A DNA stretch of 64,000 nucleotides from Anaerolineales bacterium (GTDB lineage: Bacteria > Chloroflexota > Anaerolineae > Anaerolineales > Villigracilaceae): the NCBI GenBank assembly GCA_016927315.1, contig JAFGMV010000040.1:1-64000 (forward strand). The letters run 5' to 3'. The stretch's first letter is position 1, and each line of letters starts with the position of its first letter. Position numbers and translations under genes: made by a program. This document shows positions 44,655-55,400 of the stretch, one piece after another. The notes beneath the pieces were generated by a model, which was not told the origin of the DNA, searched no databases, and saw nothing but the letters and a program-made list of their open reading frames with translations.

Positions 44655-45816
44655 GATAGATCCTGAACTGAATTTTATCAAGCAGCTACTGACCCGGGAA
44701 CTGTTCCCGGGTTCTTCTGTTTCCGGGTTGGGAGAGACTCTTGACTGGAAGCGTCTTTACGATGACTTGGGTACGCAGCGACTTTCCCCGTTCTTTTCAT
44801 GGATAGGAAAAAGGCACGCGTACGCCTGGCCCGAAGATTTTACCGCACAACTGCATAAGGATCGCTGCAGCGCCAGGATCTATGGAGACAGGTGCGCCCT
44901 CCGGATCCGGGAACTGCTCTCGGCGGTGCGAAGTGCAAAGATTCCGGTGGTGGTGTTGAAAGGGTGGGCATATATCCCCTTATTTTATGGAAAGGATCAC
45001 AGCCTGCGGATTTGTGAAGATATCGATCTGTTGATATATCCGGGAGACGCAGACGCTCTCGAAGCCATTGCCCTGAACCTGGGCCTCGAGTTGGAACAGG
45101 AGAGCTGGCCGGGGTACAGCCGGCGTTATTCGAATGGCAGAAGTTTTTTTTACCCGGCTGCCGGGGAATATCCACGGGATGGTTTCTGGATCAGCGCCCA
45201 CTGGGGATTATTCCGCAAACCATATTTCGACCCCGGGCGGGTAGACCTGGAAGCACTGTTTGAACGCGCCCGGCCGGTGAACGTGGCTGGGGTGGATGTC
45301 TTGGCGCTGTCCCCGGAGGATGATCTGGTCTATGCCTGCGCCCACCTGGGTTTGCATCATGGTTACGATCAGCGCCTGTTCCGTTATTATGAGATGGCTA
45401 GGTTGGTCCTGGAGGCCAGGGAATCGCTGGACTGGGAGGCGGTGCTGCTGCGGGCGGAAGCCTGGCAGATAATCCTGCCTGTACAGACTATCCTGCACAG
45501 GTTGGAGGCTTTGTGGCCGGGATTGGCGCCGCAATCGGTTTTAGCTGCGTCAGCCCAAATGATACCCGGCAGGCTGGAAACATTTACAGCCGCCTGGAAT
45601 TGGCTCACAAAGGGCCGCCCGATCTTTGATCATCCACTGGTGTGGATCACGTATCCCGATTGGCGCCAGCGCCCATTGATCCTGCTGCAGGATCTTTTCC
45701 CGGGACGGGGATATATGCTTTGGCGCTACGGACCGGCTCCCGGCGGGTTCTGGCCTCTGTTATATTTTGTCCGGTTGTTCCGGGCGGTGTTGAAGATTTT
45801 TGGTTTTGGATTGTAG
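44635..45816 (+). CDS. NTP_transf_5-type nucleotidyltransferase family protein
   Basis: A protein of about 393 residues of the PF14907 nucleotidyltransferase-like family. VVLKGWAYIPLFYGKDHSLR precedes the catalytic carboxylates in CEDIDLLIYPGDADALE (D-x-D). SAHWGLFRKPYFDP and PEDDLVYACAHLGLHHGYDQ are family blocks. Members are common in exopolysaccharide clusters and next to lasso-peptide genes; in the pseudomycoidin cluster one modifies a phosphorylated lasso peptide. This gene lies 12 kb before the lasso genes here, so a link is possible but unproven. It is the last gene of the glycan operon. ATG at 44635 overlaps the aminotransferase gene. Confidence 0.82.
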   Translation: MTRKPDKIDPELNFIKQLLTRELFPGSSVSGLGETLDWKRLYDDLGTQRLSPFFSWIGKRHAYAWPEDFTAQLHKDRCSARIYGDRCALRIRELLSAVRSAKIPVVVLKGWAYIPLFYGKDHSLRICEDIDLLIYPGDADALEAIALNLGLELEQESWPGYSRRYSNGRSFFYPAAGEYPRDGFWISAHWGLFRKPYFDPGRVDLEALFERARPVNVAGVDVLALSPEDDLVYACAHLGLHHGYDQRLFRYYEMARLVLEARESLDWEAVLLRAEAWQIILPVQTILHRLEALWPGLAPQSVLAASAQMIPGRLETFTAAWNWLTKGRPIFDHPLVWITYPDWRQRPLILLQDLFPGRGYMLWRYGPAPGGFWPLLYFVRLFRAVLKIFGFGL

Positions 45817-46110
45817 ATTTTTGGTTAAAACGGGACAGCTTACAGACAGCGGTTTATCGGCTGTTTCGTTGGAAAACAAGGTAAGGTTGCGGGAGCGGAG
45901 CGTGACAATTTTGAAATCCATCCCGCTCACCAGCTTGGGTTTGCAGGAGTATGAAGAGCGCCGACCGGGATAGAACAAGCTGTACCTTATCGGGGTGGCT
46001 CTCTTTGGGGTAGACCGTCGGGGCAGTCCATTGGGCTGCCCCGGTGTATTTATACGGCCGGGTCTCCGGTGACCCGATTTCTGTTCAAGGCGCGACTAAG
46101 TGGATGAGCA
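45817..46110. other. Intergenic region with two hairpins
   Basis: No gene is seen. Two strong hairpins are present: CGGGGCAG / CTGCCCCG at 46019-46043 and CGGGTC / GACCCG at 46059-46076, each perfect. Neither has a long U-run, though short AT-rich runs follow. They may end the glycan transcript or belong to the downstream regulatory region. Confidence 0.5.
46019..46043 (+). terminator. Candidate terminator hairpin of the glycan operon
   Basis: A perfect 8-bp G/C-rich stem (46019-46026 with 46036-46043) with a 9-nt loop is followed by GTGTATTTATA. The weak U-content makes intrinsic termination uncertain. Confidence 0.35.
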
Positions 46111-46172
46111 CCGCTTGCCTGGGTGTTGGCGTCGATATGATATTTGGCGCCCAGGTATATGACGAAAGGATG
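46111..46172 (+). promoter_or_regulatory. Conserved stem-loop element, copy 1
   Basis: A 62-bp segment that recurs at 57362-57423 with about four-fifths of bases identical and differences mostly transitions. The core is an 8-bp stem CCTGGGTG (46118-46125) / CGCCCAGG (46148-46155) around a 22-nt loop. The pairing is preserved in the other copy by compensating changes. It lies about 115 bp before the riboswitch-like RNA in both places. It may be a DNA operator or part of a structured leader. Confidence 0.6.
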
Positions 46173-46270
46173 ATTTTACCGGGAGGTGCGTTTTTTATGT
46201 AATTGCAACGAAACTTGACACTGTCTATATGATAGAATGGTTTTAGTATTTTTACGACATTATTTATATT

Positions 46271-46366
46271 TGCGGATGCTGTGAACCAGGGACTCACATT
46301 TGGTCGCTTTCTTCGGTGAAGAACCGAAGTAAAGTCCCTGTGGAGCAAGTAGCGAAACCGGCCGTA
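46271..46366 (+). ncRNA. c-di-GMP-II-like riboswitch, copy 1
   Basis: A pseudoknotted cis-regulatory RNA. P1: TGCGG (46271-46275) with CCGTA (46362-46366). Helix A: AGGGACT (46288-46294) with AGTCCCT (46333-46339). Hairpin B: CTTCGGT (46311-46317) with ACCGAAG (46323-46329). Pseudoknot: TCGCT (46304-46308) with AGCGA (46351-46355). The 3' block GTAGCGAAACCGGCCG matches 13 of 16 bases of the corresponding block of the c-di-GMP-II aptamer as I recall it, and the TGAA-(n)-GGG, GG-CGCTT and hairpin order also match. Helix A is an extra or altered element, so a variant or a different ligand is possible. It precedes the giant surface-protein gene. Confidence 0.6.
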
Positions 46367-46393
46367 CCTGATTGTTGGTTTCGTTTTTTTTTT
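46353..46393 (+). terminator. Riboswitch expression-platform terminator
   Basis: CGAAACC (46353-46359) pairs with GGTTTCG (46377-46383) and is followed by ten Ts (46384-46393). The 5' arm is the same CGAAACC that closes the aptamer pseudoknot, so ligand-stabilised folding should prevent termination (an ON switch). Confidence 0.8.
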
Positions 46394-46425
46394 GCGTAGA
46401 GATATTTATGCGCATGTAGATTTGC

Positions 46426-46459
46426 AGCGAAACCACTACGTACGTGGTTTCGCTTTTTT
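46426..46459 (+). terminator. Second intrinsic terminator before the giant gene
   Basis: A perfect 11-bp stem AGCGAAACCAC (46426-46436) / GTGGTTTCGCT (46444-46454) with a 7-nt loop and TTTTTT. It lies 27 nt before the start codon. The 5' arm repeats the AGCGAAACC of the aptamer, so this looks like a duplicated expression platform. Confidence 0.85.
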
Positions 46460-46485
46460 ATTTGAATCTTGCCCGGAGGTATGGT

Positions 46486-49400
46486 ATGGAGTTCATTATT
46501 GGTTTTTTAAAGACGCACTGGCGTCAGGGGCAAGTGAAACACGCAGTATCTCGAAAGAAGCGTCGAACTCATCAGAAACCCGGTTGGCCGGGATTTCTCT
46601 TGAAGGTGCTGGTTTTACTGGTTGTGCTCCTTTCCCAGGTGCTGCCGCTGGGGAGCCTGACACCTTCTGTGCTGGCGGCCTTTTTGTATGCCGGCGACGA
46701 GTTTAACACCGTTGCTTATAACAACCAGGATGGAACCGTAAACTGGCTGGCAAACTGGACGGAGGTCAGCGACAATGGACTGCCTGCGTCGGGGAATGTC
46801 ATGATCAGCAACGGTCTTTTGCGGCTGGACAACCATGACGGAGGGGCCGTAGAGGGCATCTCGCGCCAGGTAAATCTCACTTCAGCGACCCGGGCCACAC
46901 TGACCTTTGACTTCCGGACCTCCAATACGCTTGAAGAAGATGGCACCGATGTTTTTGGCGTTTATGTAAACGGCACATCGGTGGGGACCATTTCCGGGGA
47001 TGCCCAGGGCAGCCGGGCGTATGACATCACCGGGTTAATGACCTCCACAACAACCATCCTGCTGCAGATCAATGCCGGGTATACCGCTGCTGATGAGTAT
47101 ATCTACTTCAATAATGTCCGGGTCACGTATTATTTCGATTCGACCCATACGGCTAGCAAAGTTTTACAGACCGTACAGACCTATTACATCCCACTGCCTG
47201 AAGATGACCTGATCGATGCGATTACGACGATCTATGACGTCGGTGTCTGCGGCAGCCAGGGGATCTATAACCCGGCCGCGCCGATTAATACTTATATTGG
47301 TATTTCAATCGTGGCGGATAACACCATTATTTATGTGGATCATTGGGAAGATGATTTTGAACCATTGATCAATGATCCCATCCAGGCATCCAGTGATATC
47401 TGGGGGGATAACGATATGAGCAATGGCGCACCTCCCGGATACACAACTGACGTGCTCAGCAAGGGTACGATCATCCTGGTAAAAAATCCGGTCGACCCGA
47501 CCACCCGCCAGACGGTCTATGATTACGATGGCGGCGATAAATTTGCATCTACCGAGGCGATAGCCATCACCCGTCTGGGGTGGGCTTCCGGTTCCGACAC
47601 CCTGCTGGCCGGCGCCATAGAAGTGCTGGATACTTCGGTCTGGGGGACCAGCTTTGATATGCCGGTGGGCGTCAATACCGCTAACATGAACAATATGTTC
47701 CAGTACACCGGTGTGATGGTGATGGCCGCTGAAGATAATACCAGCGTGTCTTATAATGGAACCCAGGTTGCCACACTGGATGAAGGCGAAACCTATTTCC
47801 GGAACGATGGGGTCAATCAGGGCGACACGGTCACGACTTCTGCCAATGTCCAGGTACACCTGCTGACAGGGGATGAATGCGCCAATTTCGAATCGCGCTA
47901 CTTTACTCTGTATCCGACGACCTTATGGAGTGACAGTTATTACACACCGGTTAGCACGGATACAACCAATTATCCAACCTATGTATTCCTTTATAACCCC
48001 AATGCCGGCGGGATCACCGTGCAGTGGGAGACCACCAGCGGTTCCCAGACTCCTGTAAACGTGCCGGCCGGCGGGACAACGCGTGCAATCATCCCTAACG
48101 GGTCTGGTGCGCATTTCTATACCACCGACGGCAGTGTGTTTTATGCTGTCGGGACAATCGACTCAGAAGCCGATCCGAACAACCAGGCGGCCGATTGGGG
48201 CTTTGCCCTGATACCCGGTTCCCAGCTTACCCAACAGGCGCTGATCGGTTATGGGTACGGGCAGGATCCCACCAAAACCCAGACGGAGAACGGCAGCCCG
48301 GTCTGGGTCACGGTGGACGGCGCCGGCGGGCCGTTTAATGTCTGTGTCGATTATGATGGCGACGCGGCCGGTTCCCTGACTGACAGCAATGGCCGTAATT
48401 ATGACGCGCTCCTGACCTTGAACCGGTTGCAGCGCTCGATTGTGTACGAACCCATGCCTGCTTCCGGCGGGGATGGCGACCAGACCAGCATGCTGCTGTA
48501 TGTCTGCGATGGCAGCGATGCGGAAATCGCGGTGGCCTGGGGGCAGGATCCAGCAGTCGCCTCCGCGGGTACCCCTGGCTTCGACCTGGGGACCACCGTG
48601 CCGCCCCTGCCGAATTTCACCGCGGTCAAGAATGCCGACTTAACCAACGACCTGAACGGTGACGACCAGTTCGATGTCGGGGAAACCTTCGAATATCAGA
48701 TCACGATCAGGAATACGGGTGCGCTGCCTATTCCGGCTTACTCGATCGATGTGGCCGATATCATTCCGCAGTATACGCTGTATGTTCCCAACAGCACCGA
48801 AATTTATTCCAGTTACACCGACACCACCACACCACTGGCGGATGACAGTGTCCCCCCGGCCTCAACGGCTTTCCCATTGGATGAAGGCGGGTATACCATT
48901 CCAACACAGTTATGGTTCGAAAATTATTTTGAGGTCAGGTTTTCGGTCAAGATCGATGCCAGCCTGCCGGGTTCGACCACCATTCAAAACCAGGCCTATG
49001 TCAGTGGTCTTGATTTGGTCTACGATCCTGATGTAGAGATCGTCGTGGAACCTCCGGATGAGAATTCCCGCATTGGTGATTTCATCTGGCTTGACCTGAA
49101 TGGGGACGGATTGCAGAGCGCCGGTGAACCGGGTATTCCCGGCGTGACCATGGAGCTTTACGATGGATCCTGCATCTTGGGGAGCACCTGCCTGACCGAT
49201 GTGACCGATTCGGATGGGATCTATGGCTTTCCTAACCTGCTGGAAGGGGTCGCGTACACTGTGATCGTACAGACAGCCAGCCTGCCGGCTGGATTGGCGC
49301 TGACGGGTGACCCTGACAGCACCGCGGATGGCCAGCACACGGTTACCCTCTCCAGCAGCAACAAGCCCTACCTGGATGCCGATTTTGGGTACCAGGGCAA

Positions 49401-52400
49401 TCTCTCGATTGGCGATTTTGTCTGGTACGACCTCGACCGCGACGGTGTCCAGGACGGCGGCAGTGAAGTGGGTCTGGACGGGGTGACCGTCAACCTGACC
49501 TGGGCCGGTCTGGATGGCAATCTGTTGACGACGGATGACAACCTGACCTTCACCATGGTCACGGCTGGCGGCGGCGCTTACGACTTTACCGGTCTGCCGG
49601 CTGGGACGTATCAAGTCGATCTCGATGAGAGCACCCTTCCAGCGAACTACCGGCTGACGACCACCGATCCGCTGACCCTGACCAACCTGTCCTCGGGCAC
49701 GGATTACAATGATGCTGATTTCGGCGCTGCCCCGGGGGCGACCATCGGGGATTATGTCTGGAACGATATGGATGGAGCTGGCGATCAGGATGCGACCGAA
49801 TCAGGCATTGCCGGAGTGCGGGTCTTTATTGATGAAAATGGAAACGACTCCTATGACCCAGGCGAACCCAATACCCTGACAAACGCCAATGGCGCTTATA
49901 CCATCGGCGGCCTGGCAGCCGGGACCTATACGGTGCGCGTCGATGCTGCGACTGTTCCTGCCGGGTTTACAGCCACCACCTCCCAAGAGCTTTCGGTTAC
50001 GGTGGCTGAGGGAGAGAACTATGTCCTGGCTGATTTCGGATACCAGGCCGACACACTGAGCATTTCGAAAGTCTCCGATGCCGGCGGGAACGTCGATCCC
50101 GGGGATACGATCAACTATACCATCACGGTCCAGAATAATTCTGGTGCGCAGCAGAGCGGTATTACCATCACCGATGCACTGCCAGCCGGGACCAGTTACG
50201 TTTCCAACAGTACGGTCGCCAATGGGTATACCAATACAATTCATTATGCCCGCGATGAATTCTCATCCCTGAGCTACAGCCGCCAGGATGGCGATCGTAA
50301 TCTGGATTGGGCGGCCGATTGGGTTGAGAACGATCCCTATGGGACTGCAGGGCCGAATGGGGATTATGTCGGCATAACGGGGGAGCGCTTGTTCTTGCAC
50401 TATGCTTATGTAAACGATGAACGGATAGAGCGATCTGTCGATTTGACCTCGTATGCCAGCGCAGTACTTAGTTTCGATTGGGCGACGGCCGGTATCGACG
50501 CCGGGGAATGTGTGGCCGTGCGCGTCTATGACGGCTCCTCCTGGACCACACTGACGACCTTCACCGGTTCCCAGTCCGATACGTTTACAGCAGATATCTC
50601 AGGTTATATGAGCAGCGATACCCGGGTGCGTTTTGCCAATGAGGACAGCTGCAGTGATAACTGGGAGAATGGGGAATATGCCTATTTCGACAATGTCCAG
50701 GTTACAGCCGCCACGACGCCTTCAGCCATCACCCGCGATAACATCCCTGTTGGAGCCAATCCGGATTTGAGTGATGGCGTACCAGCTTCGCTGGTAACGG
50801 CTGGCGATAACTTTGTCCTGGATGATGGGCAGAGCATGACTGTTGTGTACCAGGTTACGGTAGACGATCCGGTAACCGTGGCTGGCCTGACCAGCATCGA
50901 TAATACCGCCCAGGTGACCAGCACACAACAGAGCACTCCCCAAGAAGCCTCGACTTCCGACGCGCTCCCGCAGGCGGGGCTCGGCGACCGGGTCTGGATC
51001 GATGCCAATGCCAACGGCCTCCAGGATAGCGGTGAAAGCGGTCTGGACGGTGTGCTGGTGACCCTGTACGAGTCGGACGGTGCAACCTTTGTAGCTTCTA
51101 CCACAACCTCTGGCGGCGGTCTGTATAGTTTCACGGTTCCAGCCGGCGATTATGTGGTTGGGTTCTCCAATCTGCCTGCCGGGTATTTTATGACCCCCCA
51201 GGACGCTGGCGGGGACGATGCCGTGGACAGCGATGCTAATATCACCACGGGCAAAACCGGGACGATCACCCTCTATGCAGACCAGACCGATAACACAATC
51301 GATGCGGGTGTATACCAGCATGCAACGATTGGGGACTTTGTCTGGAATGACTTGGACGGTGATGGTATCCAGGATGCCGGGGAAGGCGGTATCAATGGTG
51401 TCACGGTTACCCTGTACGAGTCAGACGGTTCAACCGTAATCACTACAACCACAACTGCCAACGATGGTTCGAACGATGGCGCCTACAGCTTTACAAACCT
51501 TGTCCCCGGAGAATACGTGGTCGGTTTCTCGAACCTGCCTGCCGGCAGCGTATTTACTACGCGAGACAGCGGCGGGGATGATGCCGTGGACAGCGATGCA
51601 GACAGGGTCAGCGGGAAAACCGGGACAATCACATTGGTTTCCGGCCAGGCCAACAATACTGTCGATGCCGGCCTTCATAATCCCAACACGGCTGTGATCG
51701 GGGATTACGTCTGGCTGGATGAAGACGGGGACGGCCTCCAGGATGCCGGCGAGACCGGTATCCCGAATGTAACGCTTGAGCTGCGCGACGGGTCCTGTAC
51801 CCCGGGCAGCACCTGTGCAACCACAGTGAGCGATGAAAACGGAAGTTATCTCTTTAATAACTTACAACCCGGCAGCTACACGGTTGCGGTGGTCGGCGGC
51901 CTGCCAGCCGGTCTTTCCTCCAACCCGACCTATGATGAAGACGGCACGGGCACAGCCAATACCATCGCGGTAACGATCATTACCGGCGAAGAACATAGGA
52001 CTGCCGATTTCGGGTACAACTGGGCCACGACAGCAGACGTAACCAACCCGCTGCTGGGTACGACCGGCGCGATCGGGGACCGGGTATGGATCGATGCAGA
52101 CGGGGACGGGATGCAAGATGCGCATGAAGCCGGGCTGGCGGGTGTGACCGTCACGCTGGTGCAGCCAGGGGCAGATGGGCTGTTCGGCACTGCGGACGAC
52201 GACACGTCAACGACCACCACCACGGATGCCGCCGGGAATTATATCTTCGACGGCCTGGCCGCAGGCGCCTACCAGGTGCAGGTCAGCGCGCCGTCGGGCT
52301 ATGACCAGACGGGCGACCCGGACTACTACAACACGACCATCCCGTCGGGTGAGGAAGACAACCAGACCACAGCGCCAATTATCCTGGCGCCAGGTGATGT

Positions 52401-55400
52401 GTATGTGAACGCGGACTTCGGGTACCAGCCCTCCGGCGGCAGCAACACGATCGGGAACCAGCTGTTCGTGGACAGCAACGCCGACGGGGACCTGGATGCC
52501 GGTGAACCGGGGATCGCGAATGTGACAGTAGCGCTGCTGGATGGCAGCGGGAACGTGATCGCGGCGACCATCACGGACGAGAACGGGCAGTACGGTTTTG
52601 CCGGGCTGCCGGATGGGACCTACACGGTTTGGGTGAACGATACAGAGAATATCTTGGGTGGGCTGGTACAGAACAGCACGCCGGATAACAGTACAGACGG
52701 CGGGCAGCCGTGCGGCGCCTGCAGCAACCAGAACACGGTCACCGTCAGCGGGAGCGGCAACGATTACCAAGACTTCGGGTACGTCCCGTTCGGACACAGT
52801 TCGGGTAACGGCCTGATTGGCGATACCGTCTTCCTGGACCGGGACGCGGATGGCAACTATGATCCGGGAGAAGGTCTGGAAGGCATCACTGTACGGTTGT
52901 ATAGTGACAGCAATGCGGATGGGAACTACGATTCCGGGGAGCCGGTGCTGGCCGCCACGCAGACGGATGAGAACGGGCAGTACTACTTTGGCGGACTGGC
53001 GGCCGGGGATTACGTGGTCAAGGTAGATGAGACTACCCTGCCTGCTGGCCTGACCAATACGGTAGACGTGGGTGATTCTGCCCCGAGTGAAGGCGGTCTG
53101 ACACTGGCATCGGGCGGTATCAATCTGGATCAGGACTTCGGCTATCGAGATACCTCCAGCCCGAACACAATTGGTGGGACCCTGTGGGAAGATACCGATG
53201 CAGATGGCAGCCTGGAGGGCGGCGAAACGGGTCGCTTCTCTGGTGTGACCATTGTCCTGCGAGACAGCAGTGGCAATATTGTGGCCACAACAACGACAGA
53301 TGGCAGCGGTAATTACAGCTTCACCAACCTCCCCGATGGGACCTACACGGTGGATGTCAGCGATGATGGAAACCTCCTGAATGCTTACTGGCACAGCACC
53401 GGTTCATCGCCTGGCAGCGATAACAACAGCCAGGCAGACCCGTACAGTGTCACTGTTACTGGCGGGCAGACCAATACAACCGGTGACTTTGGGTACTACA
53501 TCGATCCTTCTCAGGTCAGCGACTATGTCTGGCTGGACCGTGACAACGACGGCGTCCAGGAATCCAATGAACCTGGCATTGAAGGTGTGAAAGTAACCCT
53601 GACTGCTGTCTACCCGAACGGCGACAGCTTCACAGTCTCTGTATTTTCAGATCAGGATGGCCTGTACACGTTCAAGAACCTGTTGAACGATGAGAGTTAT
53701 AACCTGGCGGATGACGCCGGCGGCACGCCGACCTTTACCATCAGCTTCACGGCGCCGCACGGCACAACGGCCTCGCCGACCGGGCAGGGGACGAGCAGCA
53801 CGGACAGCAACGGGGTGAGCACAGTGGTGAACCCACTGGCGCAGGGGCAGAGCGACAATACCTACGACAGTGGATTCTATACACTGCGTCTGGACCTGGG
53901 AGACCTGCCGGATACCTATGGAACGCTGTTCGAACCGGGTCCGGCGCACGTGATCTACCCGGATGGGGCGGATGCGGACAGCAATCCGGATACGACGGGC
54001 GAGGATGCGGCAGTGTGGCTGGGTGTGAATGTGGATGTAGAGACAGACGGTGCACCGAGTGTAGATGCGGATGGGGATGATGCGGCCGGGAGCGATGACG
54101 AAGACGGGCTGTCGCTGGGGACGGCCGGAGACTGGACGGCGGGGAACACGGCCACGGCGACGGTGATAGTGAACGGTAGTGAAAGCGGGACGACGGTGTA
54201 CTTTGGGCTGTGGTTTGACTGGGACAACAATGGCAGCCTGGAAGACTTCTACAGCGGCAGCGGGGTAACCGGAAGCCCGATGGAGGTGCCGGTGAGCGTG
54301 AGCGTGCCTGCCAGCTATGTGGCCGACAGCACGGTGTATATCCGCGTGCGAGCGCACACAGCGCCATTTGTGAGCGCCGACTCGCAGGGGACGCGGGTGA
54401 ACGGGGAAGTGGAAGATTACTATATAGAGTTCCCGGCCGGCGGGGTGCCGACGCCGGTGACGCTGTCTTACTTCAGCGCCAGCAGGCAGGGGAACCGGGT
54501 GAGCTTCGAGTGGTCCACAGCGACCGAGACGGGCAATCTGGGCTTCAACCTGTATGCGGAGGATGAGGACGGCGAGAAGGTGTGGTTGAATGACCAGCTG
54601 ATCGTCTCGAGTGTGATCGACTCGCTGGAGCGGCAGGACTACAGCTACAGTGCGGCGGCTGGGGGCCGTGTGTTCTACATCGAGGATGTGAGCATCCTGG
54701 ATGAGAGGCGGATGCACGGGCCGTTTGAACTGGGCGAGCGCTACGGTGACCGGCAGGACGAGAACAAGGTCGATTGGGACGGCGTTACCGCAGCACATGC
54801 GGCCGCGGCCCCGCCAAGCATAAAGGGCAAGGGGAACGGACGGTTTGGTAACACTGGCCTGGGCAATAAGAACCTTGGGCTGGGCTTTAAGCTGGAGGTG
54901 CGCGAGACCGGGCTGTACCGGGTGAGCTATGAGGAGATCCTGGCGCAGGCCGGCGGGTATCTGGACGGGGTGCCGGTGTCGCAGATCACACTGACCAACC
55001 GCGGGCATGCCGTGCCGGTGTACATCTCTGGGAACGGGCGTTTCGGTCCCGGGGAGTACATTGAGTTCTATGGGGAAGCGCTGGATACGCTGTATACGGA
55101 CACGAACATCTACGAGCTGGGGGTGAGCAAAGCCCCGGCGGCGCAGGTGAAAGAGAAGAACGCCAAACCGACCAGCGGGACGGATGCGGTCTGGTATGCA
55201 GAAACGCTGCATGTGAACCGGCAGAACGCCTACGTGAGTTACTCGCCGGGCGATGATCCCTGGTACGATACGCGCATGCTGGTCTATGGGGCGGCGAACA
55301 GCTGGGAGTACCCGATCGAAGTGGAAGGGCTGGCGGATGCGAACGGCCCGGCGACGCTGGAACTGGTGGTATGGGGGCTGACCTCCTGGCCGGAAGTCGA

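Noticed and set aside
16618-45816. Insertion sequences or transposase remnants within the glycan locus
   Set aside because: AT-rich genes suggested transfer, but no transposase motif, terminal inverted repeat or target duplication was seen.
46215-46238. TTGACA and TAGAAT as promoter of the giant gene
   Set aside because: The hexamers are only 12 bp apart, too close for a standard promoter; other -10 choices give no good spacing either. A promoter must exist in 46,173-46,270, but I cannot place it.
46444-46485. Upstream start for the giant protein
   Set aside because: The codons lie inside the stem and U-run of the second terminator. A proper GGAGG lies just before 46486.
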